Assembly: GCA_027563935.2 (NCBI GenBank)
Contig: CM050450.1
Span: 92,006,439 to 92,070,438, forward strand
From: Costus lasius
Taxonomy: Eukaryota > Streptophyta > Magnoliopsida > Zingiberales > Costaceae
Length of the DNA: 64,000 nt
Reading direction: 5' to 3'
A program made the translations under genes and the position numbers. Numbering within the stretch: position 1 is the first letter of the stretch; every line of letters begins with the position of its first letter. A model generated the notes under the pieces. That model saw only the letters and a list, made by a program, of their open reading frames with translations. It was not told the origin of the DNA and searched no databases. Below are positions 20,937-31,640 of the stretch, one piece after another.

Positions 20937-21036
20937 NNNNNNNNNNNNNNNNNNNNNNNNNNNNNNNNNNNNNNNNNNNNNNNNNNNNNNNNNNNNNNNN
21001 NNNNNNNNNNNNNNNNNNNNNNNNNNNNNNNNNNNN
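20937..21036. other. Scaffold gap of 100 N
   Basis: Exactly 100 N. Copia A3 stops here inside gag, and unrelated DNA starts on the other side. At least the A3 gag start, leader and 5' LTR and the tail of the A2 right LTR are missing, so the true gap is several kb. Confidence 0.98.
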
Positions 21037-23262
21037 TAGTAATCTGCCCTTTGAAGACAACGAATATGGTTTACCAAAAAATCAAAAAATACCAAGCACA
21101 AAATCTTATAAATAATAGAATTATTCTAAACATAATCCGAACAAATCCAATGGTCAATGATCAGGATAGCAGATTTAAATACAAATCTAAATATATGCAG
21201 ATACATACAGAAATAAATACAAAAGAAGTATTAGATGATCAACTCTGCGCTAGTGGCTACTACCACTAACTTTATACTCAGCTCTAGAAAGAGCGATGCT
21301 AGGATGAGGAGGAGAAAAGAGACGGTTGTCAGCCAGAAGGGCTAATGATGCGGTCTCAAGTGCACGACTTTATCGAAGTAATAAAATAAGATCGTTTCTA
21401 TGAGTATCTGATGGTCAATTACTAATTATACATCAATTTATAACTTGACAATTTGGAAGATGTTTTAATCAGAAACTTTAAGAAGAGTTGAAAACAAAAG
21501 CGAGGGTTTAAGTAAAAAACTATATGGAAAAATTCAAGACTAGGGTTTCACCACATTGAAGATCTAGAATTTAAATAAAATAAATCTATTCATTGCGTCG
21601 AAAGGGATTCATCCACATATACAGATTGCTTTCTCTTGGAGTGCAATTCGGTAAATAATCATATCAATTCCCTACTCTCATGGCAATTGTCATAATTAAT
21701 GATGTAGGACGGGGGGGGGGGGGGGGTCTAAAGCATTCAAACAACGCTTTTGAAAACGGATTTTGATAGATAGCTTAATAATAAGAAAAACCGAGATTAA
21801 CTAACGAGGTTTAGAAAACTAATTTTTTTGTATTTTAAATAGATAAGAAAATTCGAGTTTAACTAAGAGCAGTAAGAAAGTTCTACACTAGAAAGCAGTA
21901 ACTGCAGGAAATAAACTTACAGTGCAACCCTTGAGAATTGAAGGGCTGTGCTTCCCGTTCTTCACCGGTCCAACTCTGATGGAAGGTGTAGGGTGGAGCT
22001 TACAAGCAAACACAGAAGATCCGTACAAGCCACGGATTTTAATACAGGAGTAAATCAAGGGGTGAGGTTAAGCCTCACAAATTCCCTTGCTAATATTAAG
22101 CAACTAAAGAGAAGGAGGGGGGGAGAAAGAGAAGGAAGGGGAAGGCGCCCCTTCTTTACTCACTCCAAGCGCAAGCTACAATGTAAATAAACCAATATGA
22201 GTGTAGAGAAGAGTTCTTAGAGTCAAGATAAGAAGTGTAAAGAAGAAGAAGACTTATCCGAGAGGGTGAGAACTCCTTGAAGCCGAGGATGCTTCTCTTC
22301 TTGCTCCAAACCGAGGGTGAAGAAGGGCTCCTTGTGGTGGCGCACACAAACAAGAAGGAGGCTTCTTAGGGTTTCGGTGAAGAACTAGAAGAGGGAGAAG
22401 GGGCTCGGCTAAAGAGAACTTGAACACTAACACAATTAATTAAGCTAGGCAACTAATAGACAATATATTTCATCAAGAGGTCATCGAAAATACAAGGGGG
22501 AGGTCATGCTTTTATAGGTGAATTGAGGCTAGGGCAGGATAGTAATTGTCTTCCATGCGCCTCTTACAAAAATGGATGGAGTTTGAATTTCAAATTCATG
22601 GTGATGTGGGCGCAAATCCTCTTCATGAGTTTCTTTCTTTGATGATCTTTGTTTGGCAACTCTTTAAGTGCTTGAGGGGTTGTCTTCTTATCTTTGGCGA
22701 CAAGCTTGATGGCGCATGGATAAGGGATTTCAAAATTTGAATCCTTTCCATGAAGGCATGGGCGGCAACAAGAGATGGAATCTTCTCATTAATGTCTTCA
22801 TCAATGCTCTCCTCTAATTGTGGATCTTGATGAATGATCCCTTGGATTGTGGATCTTGATGGAGGAGATTTGAATTCATTCCTCTAGTGGTTGGCGCTTT
22901 TAACTTGATTGGATGATGAGGTGGTTGAATGCTTCCTTGAAGATGCGCCCAACAAAAATAGCAAGTGAGTTATGACTTGGATTGAAGTGAGCTTGGGCTT
23001 TGAAGTCCTCCTTTCCTTTTCTGGAGCTGAACTTGATGAGTGGAGCTTGAGTGACCTTGAGCTGGATCTTGAGCTGCTCCTTTCCTGATTGTCCTGCCAA
23101 AATGATCCTAATGCCTACATGCACTACTTATGATGCAAGAATACATAAGTTCATGAGTTACAATGCACCACCTACTATAAGTGGACTTGCCATAAATGTC
23201 TACATGATGCATGTTTTTATTGAAAAGTAAATTACCCTAAATGCCATGCAAGAAATGGAACC
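21037..23262. other. AT-rich non-coding DNA, probably including the 3' LTR/UTR of gypsy G1
   Basis: No believable ORF. It includes a run of 16 G at 21711-21726, a purine-rich stretch near 22105-22140 and a TATAAAA on the minus strand (22510-22516) followed by a transcribed-leader-like stretch. It lies just downstream of the minus-strand gypsy gene, where a 3' LTR is expected. I could not find paired LTR ends or a PPT, so the boundaries stay open. Confidence 0.45.
22510..22516 (-). promoter_or_regulatory. Possible TATA box of the G1 LTR
   Basis: Plus TTTTATA, sense TATAAAA, within CCTATAAAAGCATGACC. Pointing leftward, away from G1 coding DNA, as an LTR promoter in a 3' LTR would. Confidence 0.3.
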
Positions 23263-26200
23263 CTAAGGGAACCCATATCGATTAGGTACCCTACGGGCCC
23301 GACCAGATCTCCTCAGAGCAGGGCTACTGCCTCCATCAGCTCTCCCCGGGTTGAAAGAATTCTCCTCTGGAGAATTGTCCTTGTACCCTTGGAGTAACTC
23401 AGGGGCGGCTATAGCTAGCTCAGATTCAGGAAGCCATACCTCTTCACCATTAATGAGTCTAACGCGATAAAACATTTGTACCTCATCAGTGGTGAACTTG
23501 GTTTGGTCTTCAAGAATAGCCTCAATCTCCATTTTGTGAGGGTCACTTGGATCTGGTATGGAGAGGGGCTCATGATAGAGGGTGAGATCCTCCACATTGA
23601 CAGTAGTGGGGATCCCTAGTTCAGGTGGCAGGTCAAGGACATAGGCATTGTCGTTGATTTTGTCTACAATGGTGAAGGGGCCTAGTCCTTTTGCTTCCAA
23701 CTTGTGTCCAATCCTGTGGATGCGCTCTTCACGTGCTCGTAGGATCACTTTGTCGCCTGTGGAGAATAACCTTTCTCGGCGATGTTTGTTAGCAACTTCG
23801 CGATAGTGATTAACAGACTCTAGCATTTTAGAGAATATTTCAGCATGCATTTGCGAAGTATGTAAAGCAAAGTCACGCGCAGGTAAAGAGGTTCTAAAGT
23901 GTCTAGGTAGGGGAAAGAGATCTATGGGTTTGTTGGGTTGATATCCTAGGTTGGCTTGGAAGGGGGAGAGACCTGTGGTCTTGTTGACTGTACTGTTGTA
24001 GGAGAACTCGGCAGTGGGTAAGAGTTTATCCCAGTTGCCAGGGTGTTCACTCACCAAACTTCTAAGGATACTCCCAAGTGATCGGTTGACCACTTCAGTC
24101 TGCCCATCCGTCTGGGGATGGTAGGCTGTGGAGAACTTGAGTTTTGTTCCTAGAAGGGTCCAGAGGGTTCTCCAAAAATGACTTACAAACCTAGGGTCCC
24201 TATCAGACACTATAGTTAAGGGTGTTCCACGTAGCCTTACAACTTCCCTAAAGAAGAGTTTAGCAACATGGGAGGCATCAGTGGTTTTGGTGCAAGCTAT
24301 GAAATGAGCCATCTTAGTAAATCTATCAACTACCACAAATATAGAATCATGTTTAGCTGAGGTTCGGGGTAGTCCTAGAATGAAGTCCATACTAAGGTCT
24401 TGCCAAGGGGCTTGGGGAATAGGTAAGGGAGTGTATAGGCCGGGGCTATGCTTGTGGACTTTGGTGAGCTGACAAGTTCTACAATGTTTCACAACCTTGG
24501 CTACATCTTGATAAAGGTTCGGCCAGTAGAACCGTTCCTTTACAAGGGCTGGGGTCTTATCTCGACCGTGGTGCCCGGCAGACCCGCCTCCGTGCAATTC
24601 CCAAACAAGGAATTCTCGGATGGAAGTCTTCGGCACACAAAGGGTTGGTCCGAGAAAGAGATACCCATCCCTAAGGGTGTAAAGGGGGTGACTTAAAGGG
24701 TCTTGACTAAGGTCAGCATATAAAGTAGAAAAATCAGGACATTCAAGATAAGCATTTTTCATGGATTCAAAGCAAGTAACTTCAACATGCATTTTATTCA
24801 AAAGTAAAGTTACTCTACTAAGGGGCATCTGCTACTTTATTCTCAGATCCTGATTTATGTCTAAGCACAAAAGTGTATTGTTGTAAGTATTCGACCCACT
24901 TAGCATGCCTTGAGTTTAACTTTTTCTGAGCACTTAGGTAGGAGAGGGCCTGGTGGTCACTGTTAAGGGTAAACTCCCTATGGATGAGGTAATGTCTCCA
25001 ATACCTTAGAGCCTGAACTACAGCATAAAACTCTTTGTCATAGGTAGAGTATTTTTGTTTTGCCTCGTTGAGTTTCTCACTAAAGAAGGCTATGGGATGG
25101 CCTTCTTGGCTTAGAGTTCCCCCTATGCCAACTCCAGAGGCGTCACAATCTACCTCAAAGACCTTATTGAAGTCAGGAAGTCTAAGGACCGGGGCAGTGG
25201 TCATCTTATCCTTAAGCTCTTGGAAGGCTTTGCTGGCAGATTTTGTCCAGGAGAATTCACCTTGTTTCAGGCAACTGGTGATAGGTGCCACTATAGAGCT
25301 GAAGTTTCTTATGAATCTCCTATAAAAGGTGGCTAGACCATGGAAGCTTCTGACTTCAGTGATGGTCTTAGGTTCGGGCCAGTCTATGATGGCTTGGATC
25401 TTTGATGGGTCAGCTTGAAGACCTTGCTCAGACACTATGAATCCTAAGAAGGTCAAGGGTCTTCCTAAGGTGCTCTAGGTGTTCCTCTTTTAGTCTTACT
25501 ATAGATGAGGATATCATCAAAGTAGACTACCAGGAATTTTCCAATGAAAGGCTTCAAGACTTGAGTCATGAGTCTCATGAATGTGGAAGGGGCATTAGTC
25601 AAGCCAAAAGGCATGACTAACCATTCATAGAGACCATCCTTGGTCTTGAAGGCTGTCTTCCATTCATCACCTAGCCTTATCCTGACCTGGTGGTATCCAC
25701 TCCTTAAGTCAAGCTTACTAAACCACTTAGAGCCAACTAACATGTCTAGCATGTCATCAAGTCTAGGAATAGGAAACCTATACTTTACTGTGATTTTGTT
25801 TATGGCTCTGCAGTCTATGCACATGCGCCAACTGCCATCCTTTTTAGGGGTGAGCAGAGCAGGCACGGCGCAAGGGCTTAGACTTTCTCTGATATGCCCT
25901 TTCTCTAATAGGTCATCTATTTGCCTCTTAAGTTCTTGGTGTTCGGTGGGGTTCATCCTATAGTGGGGCAGATTGGGTAAGGTTGAACCTGGGACAAGGT
26001 CTATTGCATGTTGAATGTCCCTAAGGGGTGGAAGTCCTGTGGGTAGTTCTTCAGGGGTAAGCTCATGATAATGTTCTAAGAGGGCTTCTACTTCAGAGGG
26101 TGGCTTACTTTCTTCTTCTTGGTTGACTTCCTTGAGGACTAAGGTATATAGAGGTTGGTCAGGTCTATAGTCCTTAGGTCTCATGAGCTGAAGGGTTGGT

Positions 26201-26851
26201 TGAATGGTTTTGTTTTCCTCTATTTTTCCCTTATTGGTTGAGACTTTAAGTTCTCTAGGCATAGATGGTTTAAGTTTGATCTTTTGACCTGAGTGACTAA
26301 AGACATAGGTATTAGTCCGACCGTAGTGGACTACATCCATGTCATATAGCCATGGTCTGCCTAGAAGGACTTGAGCGACATCCATAGTGATGACGTCGCA
26401 CCAAATTTGTCCATCATAGGTGCCAAACTGTAAAGGCACTAGACTCCTATGGGTTACTGGCACACTAGACTAGTTGACCCAAGAGATGTTATAAGGGGTT
26501 GGGTGAGCTTCCATCTTAAGCTTAAACTTGGTGACAGCAGAGTGGGAGACAGCGTTGAGACTACTACCCCCATCTATCACTACTTTGCACATGTTTCCAT
26601 TGCATTTCGTGTAAGTATGGAAGATACTAGTTCTTCGCCAATCATCCGTGGGTGAGGGTTTGATCAGGGTACACCTAACAACTCCTAAGGTGTTTTGGAC
26701 AGGTTCCTCACTACTATCATAATCATTATCTTCTAGGATTTGGCAGTCAGTATCTGGATCATTAATATCTTCAAGCCTAGGGGTTTGGGTTTCTTCACCT
26801 AGGTATAAGACTCGTTTGGGACAGTCTTTTATATAGTGTCCATATTGTTGA
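23263..26851 (-). pseudogene. Ty3/gypsy chromovirus-like gag-pol G1, decayed and cut by A5
   Basis: Order on the minus strand: end of a CCHC knuckle (HQQYGHYIKDCP) at the insertion edge, protease (VIDGGSSLNAVS), a region ending [11 protein letters not shown] with [10 protein letters not shown], RNase H ([14 protein letters not shown]), integrase with its HHCC zinc region (HHGRDKT.. CRTCQLTK) and D,D,E core, and a C-terminal part with a weak chromodomain-like segment. Integrase after RNase H is the gypsy order. Breaks: in-frame TAG at 26470-26472; an extra base near 25490 and a deletion of about 20-25 codons near 25446-25460 within RT; a one-base insertion in the GGGG at 24822-24825 at the end of RNase H. 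The N terminus of gag is displaced by A5 and lost beyond the second gap. IDGGS and the LLGRPWLYD region suggest a chromovirus; the clade is unsure. Confidence 0.88.
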
Positions 26852-26868
26852 TGTTGGTTCCCCTTCAA

Positions 26869-26900
<32 letters not shown>

Positions 26901-27340
26901 CGAAACCCTAAGGTGGCGCAAGCAACCTTATTCTTATGTTTTAGCAGCGGAAGTAGGGTTTCAAGAGGATCGGATGCTATACATTCATATGATCAACTTT
27001 TAAGAAGCATGAAGATCGAATGAAGATCATACCGAAGCCATGTGTTTGGATGGCGTCTAGGAAGTAGAGATCGACAGGGGTCTCCTCCAGAGAATGCGCA
27101 CACAAGATGAGAGTGCGCCTACTTTCTTGGTGCTCCTTGTGCTAGCAAGCTTCCAAGAAGTCTTGAACGTATGGAAGGGATGGAGACGATTTTCCTTTCT
27201 TGGCCGAATCCTCCTCAAAGCTCCAAGCGTCGCCACACACGAAAAGTGCCGAGAGGAATAATGGGCGGAGAGGCGAGAATAGAATCAATCCTATTCGAAC
27301 GTGAGAGATCTCCAAGTGGAGATCATGGTTTCTAAAAATA
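26852..27340 (-). repeat. 3' LTR of A5, outer part
   Basis: Begins TGTTGGTTCCCCTT on the plus strand, followed by a G run. The U5 stem GAAACCCTA/TAGGGTTTC encloses CTTCCGCTGC on the sense strand. It stops inside the CTAAAAATAG palindrome, where B1 is inserted; the other half resumes at 48179 with ACCACCACTCGC. Confidence 0.88.
26869..26900. repeat. Homopolymer run of 32 G
   Basis: 32 consecutive G close to the end of the A5 LTR. Other family A LTRs have shorter G tracts at the same place (nine in A2), so the site is prone to slippage. The exact length may be a sequencing or assembly artefact. Confidence 0.9.
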
Positions 27341-28583
27341 GAATTATTAAAGGTATATGCCCTGCAGACCAATAAATGGACATGGTCAGGCATTGTTTGA
27401 AAGTACTTTGATAGAATTATTAAAGGCATAGTCGTTATTATGCAGACTTCTCTATCTGCGATGATGTATTGAGTTGCATATATAATGTCCCAGGAGTTTG
27501 GATTGGATCCATTCTCACAAGCTATCCCCAGTCAAGGTACCTTAGCAGATATGGGACAGCTTTGGTACATGTGAGACTGGTGTATGGGCTGGTTAAGTGC
27601 GGGGCACAGTAACGCAGACATACAGGTGCATTGGATGCACTGGAGTGATCCACCGTGAGGATTGATTTGTCTAGTCAACAAGTCAATCTCACATGCAAGA
27701 GGTTTTGCATTGATCCTTAGACTTGAGGTGTTCATGTCTAGATTTGATGATGGGTATGCTTTAATACAGTCTTACGTCTCTCCGTAATTGGGAGATCAAA
27801 ACGACTGTCATTGGGTATGTCATAAATCATGTAGAGGCATGGATGACTAATAGTAGGATTTGCCCCTTCCATATTGGAAGCATGATATCCACCTCGGGGC
27901 GCCCCACCTTATTGGTGCATGACAGGAAAGTGTAGACCACACTTGTTGAGTCATGACCAGTGCGTTGGATAATAAACTTGAGACTAATCCAATGGCAGGA
28001 TATCAGTTCAGGCAAAGGGATCTATAATGCAATGGGAATCCTCGTTGCTTGTTAGGAGTTGTTGCCACAATGACTTTAGTCCTATGACATGGGTAGTAGT
28101 GATGTGTTGCTAGATACCCCTCACTACTTATGATGTTTACATCATTGCCATCGTCATATGGATCCTACGGGGTCACACGCAATAAGACTTTTGACGTTGC
28201 TTTTATCAAGAAACCTTTGGATCAAGTTATTGGATAACTTGGATCCATTTGGAAGATTTCATCAGCGCCAATGGGCCTGATGAGTTGGAAGAAGGTTATT
28301 GGAGCCAAACTTCATTTTTGGCAGGTTGACCCGAAATTGACCCAGATTGGTCACATTCACATTAGGGTTGCATTGGATTGGATCCAATGGCTTAATCAAC
28401 CCATGCCATAAAGTTTGGGCTAGCTCATTATCCAATGAGGCCCAATAATTAGTTGTCATGAAGAAGTATAAGCAAATAAGGGTATAATGGGGAAGAATTA
28501 TACCCCATTGGCGCCAAGGGCATAATGGGGTGAAGTGGGCGCATGTTGCTTCATAAGGAAGCATTAGGCGCCTCCCCCTTTGC

Positions 28584-28989
28584 TCCTTGGATGGAATACT
28601 TGCCTCTAAGGCAAGTCTTGGGGCTGATATGGCTTGAGAACTTTTATGGGAAGTTCTTGGGCGCATATGGGTAGTAGGGTGAGGGAATATGGTAATGTCT
28701 TGGAGACTTACCTTACCCCAAACCCTAATTTCTCCCAAGAAACCGCCCTAGCCGAATTCTTCATGGAAGTTGCGCCTAGCCCTACTTCCTTGGATGGAAT
28801 TAGTGCATACAAGGTATGCTTTGGGCTGATATGGCCATTGGGAAAATTAGGAAAGGTTGAATGAGATTTATAGTAAAGTCTTGGAGACTTTCCTTACCTC
28901 AAGACTCCTTTATCCTAGCCGCCCACTTGGCATGATCCCATCCATTGCTCTAGCCGCCGCTTGTTCTATTAATAGGACTCTAGTCGTCC
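28584..28989 (+). repeat. Divergent tandem duplication in B1 LTR
   Basis: Two successive units of about 203 bp, each starting TCCTTGGATGGAAT (28584 and 28787), sharing GGGCTGATATGGC and GTCTTGGAGACTT in order. They lie just upstream of the likely core promoter, where enhancer repeats are common in LTRs. The same pair is in the 3' LTR. Confidence 0.6.
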
Positions 28990-29513
28990 ATCTCATGTGT
29001 TGATTCGTGAGAAGGACTTGTAGGAGGCGTGAGCAAAGACAAAGGGTGACAACAACTAAGGCTTGGTGCAACCCTTCTTCCAAGTGGCCGAAAACATCTT
29101 TTCTTCTTCTCCTCTTGTTGGCGCAAAGAGTGATTGGGCTTTGTGGCTTCTCCTTCTATTGCCGCAAGCTCTCTTCCTCTCATAGCCATTGGCGCATCTT
29201 GCTTGAAGGTGGCGCAAGCAAGGAGAAAAGGGATACATCTTGGCGGCATCATCTTCCTCTTCATCCCTTCTTGGCGTTTTCATCTTGGAGGTGGCGCAAT
29301 AGAAGTGGAGTGAAGGATTGATTCTCTTCCCGAGGCTAGCACCAAGCGTGGAAGGGAGCAACGATCAAGGAGTCGACGCGTGGACACTTGTAGAGGGCGA
29401 ACACTTGGGCGCCTTCAGCATGGCTTCGACATCTAGACAAGAGAAAGAGGTATAACTCTATCACATCCTTGTGTGTACTCACTCGCATGGATCCTTGGGA
29501 CCGGAATGTGTTT

Positions 29514-29569
29514 CGGGTGTAATGCTTCTTCCACTGCGTCCTGGGACTGCAAAATTTTAAATTACACCG
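29514..29569 (+). promoter_or_regulatory. U5 stem-loop of B1 5' LTR
   Basis: CGGGTGTAAT (29514-29523) pairs with ATTACACCG (29561-29569); the loop starts GCTTCTTCCACTGCG. The 3' LTR copy (48109-48165) has the full 10-bp stem with ATTACACCCG. B2 has the stem CGGGGACATT/AATGTCCCCG in the same place. Confidence 0.6.
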
Positions 29570-29583
29570 GCATTCCCTAACAG

Positions 29584-29594
29584 TGGTATCAGAG
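29584..29594 (+). promoter_or_regulatory. Primer-binding site of B1
   Basis: TGGTATCAGAG one base after the LTR end ..CCCTAACA. Complementary to initiator-Met tRNA. Confidence 0.9.
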
Positions 29595-31012
29595 GTACTT
29601 GCGAGAAACACAAGGTGTATGTTTGCTTGTATGAAAAATTTTTGAAAATTTTTCTTCTATCCATGCGCGTTTCACGTAGAAAGCGTTTTCATCCAAGCCT
29701 CTCTTCTAAATTTTGTGGCCGAAATTTGGATCTTGTTTATGGTCGATTTAAGGCCAAAGGCGCACGTGGTTTTGTCAAGTAGGACGGGCATTGTGTCTTC
29801 GGACTGGCCGGGTCTCTTGATCTGACAAAACTGCCAGCCGATAGGGTCTATGAAATCATCCTAAAACTTGATCTAAATTTTAGCACAAAATTGTTTAAGA
29901 TAGTGTTTGGATGGAGTTGGCGCATAAGGGACTAAAAATTTGATTTTCACGGATTTTCAAATTTAACATGCGCCTCTTGATTAGGTTGATATGGTCATAG
30001 CAAGTGCCCTCCTGTGTTGTGATGTGGAAGTATGTTTCCACCTATGATGAATGCTTGTAAAATCTTCCCACCACCTGCGTGTGGTTCTTCCCCTTCTTGA
30101 TGTAAAGTTTTTCATCTTTCTTTAGAATAGATATAGAATCGTTTACATAAGATAGGTTAAGGTTCATCAAAGACAACAAGCAGCCTTCTTCAATCGAAGT
30201 CAGAAGTGGCGCCAGCTTTGGAAGCATGGTGATGGGCTTGCGGCTGAAGGAAGGACACATGCATTCGGCTTCTGGCATGGGCTGATCTGCTCTAGGGACT
30301 CGCAACCCTTGGATGCACGATAACATGTCACATGGCTCGTGACAAGTTATGTGTATGAAAAGGGCTATGGCCATATCGACCAAACTAGCATGCCTGTGAT
30401 GGTTTATTATTTTGTCCATAGCATGCCTGTGATGGGTTTCCTTTGCTGCCATAACCATAGGAAAACTGCATGCTAGAAAAGAATAAAATAAACATGCAAA
30501 ACTCTCATTGAAATATCAAGTCAAATAGCCTTCTAACGCGTGGCCCTCATCAAGCTATCGATCGGTGGTGTTGTGAACTGTTTCCCACCCTCGTGGGACA
30601 CACCCACTTATCTTTAGGAGGTGTGTGGTGACAATGAACTCCCCAGTTCAGTTTAAACCTGGACGTGCCTTCGCAAGGAATTCGTTGGCCCTGGGCATAA
30701 CGGTTAGGACCAGACTTGACTAGTTTTTCATATGTCACAGACATGATGGATAACTAGAGGCAGCTGTTGAGAGGATAGGGTTCTGTGTTGTATCCAGCCC
30801 TCGCTGGACACAGGGCGCCTAGTCTGTCTTAACTAAGAGGAATTGTGCGTGGCACAATTGGCCTGCATGCCTACCTAAGGAAACATGAGACTTTCTGTGC
30901 ATCTCAACTCACCCTCGTGAGTCGCGGAGACCTTATGTGAAAATTAGGATCCTAGTCACTTATTTCCATGTTGAGTTTGAGAGTTCTCAACTTGTTATGG
31001 AAATAGTGGGGG
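29595..31012 (+). other. Leader of B1
   Basis: Untranslated, homologous to the reverse complement of 57400-58990 in B2. GCATGCCTGTGATGG occurs twice (30388-30402, 30421-30435). Ends abruptly at GAAATAGTGGGG, where gypsy sequence begins; in B2 the matching site is about 60 bases before the gag ATG. Confidence 0.85.
30567..30922 (+). promoter_or_regulatory. Structured RNA hairpin set H4-H1 in B1 leader
   Basis: H4 30567-30604: TCCCA-CCCTCG-TGGGA with outer GGTG/CACC. H3 30783-30813: outer CTGTG/CACAG, bulge TTGTA, inner TCCAG-CCCTCG-CTGGA. H2 30841-30859: AATTGTGC/GCACAATT with loop GTG. H1 30907-30922: ACTCA-CCCTCG-TGAGT. Three hairpins share the loop CCCTCG on different 5-bp stems. In B2, H1 is TCCCA/TGGGA, H2 is GTTGCT/AGCAAC and the outer H3 stem is TTTCATG/CATGAAA: paired changes that keep the fold. 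Confidence 0.75.
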
Positions 31013-31640
31013 CCTGAGCTGGCGGCACTGCTCCTGGAATCAGATCAATAACATGGTCAATATCCCTGCGAGGAGGCAATACCTTTGGTAGCTCAGGGGG
31101 GTAACACATCTGTATACTCCTTCAAAAGATCACCAATAGGGGCTGGTAATGAGGAGAAATCCACTGAGGAGGAAGCCATCTGTACTCCACATAGAGCAGG
31201 AACACTCGAACCACCAAGAGGCTTCAAGGAAGTGGCCGGCTTCATTGATGTTCTCAGCTGCAAAATAGTATTCTGCTCCTTCACTTGTGGCTCCATCCAA
31301 GCAACAACCGCTAGGAGTGTAGGCTCTCCTTTCTTCAATCCTTTAGATATAGCTGAAGCTGAAATAGGACCCGTCTTGCTAGAAGAGGGCTGTTCTTTCC
31401 CTTGGAGTTCACGACATGGAATGAAGCAAGGAGACTTCTCATCCATGATCTGAATTCCATTAAGATGAGGAAAGGGGACAGCTTTTATCTTCTTCAAGAA
31501 CTCCAATCCTAAAATTACATCAAAGTCATCTAAAGGAACTACCATTACATGATGTTTACCACTCCAACTTCCTAGTCTAACAGGTACATCATATGACATG
31601 CCTACAGCTTTTTGGGCTGTAGCATTTACAGTCTTGATAC
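31013..31640 (-). pseudogene. Gypsy G2, inverted protease-to-RT-start fragment
   Basis: Minus-strand reading of about 200 codons: C-terminal half of a retropepsin (DVPVRLGSWSGKH.. FDVILGLEFL), the linker, then the start of RT (LPPRRDIDHVIDLIPGAVPPAQA). The catalytic D-S-G part is absent and it stops before the RT core. It is head to head with the plus-strand remainder of the same kind of element; the switch is near 31640. Confidence 0.85.

Larger units (their letters stand above)
27341..29582 (+). repeat. 5' LTR of B1 with altered left end
   Basis: Matches 45950-48178 nearly throughout. The first eight bases (TGTTGGTG) are missing, replaced by a copy of a sequence from 72 bases further in. 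The LTR holds a divergent 203-bp direct repeat (from 28584 and 28787), then the palindrome CTATTAATAG (28966-28975) as likely core promoter, and a U5 stem CGGGTGTAAT/ATTACACCG (29514-29569). Confidence 0.9.

Noticed and set aside
23263..23600. C-terminal chromodomain in G1
   Set aside because: The segment EIEAILEDQ..VWLPESEL only loosely resembles a chromodomain and lacks clear aromatic residues, so I mention it but do not call it.
29007..29321. 104-codon ORF in B1 LTR, repeated at 47602-47916
   Set aside because: Both copies are the same LTR DNA, there is an equally long ORF on the other strand, and no recognisable domain.
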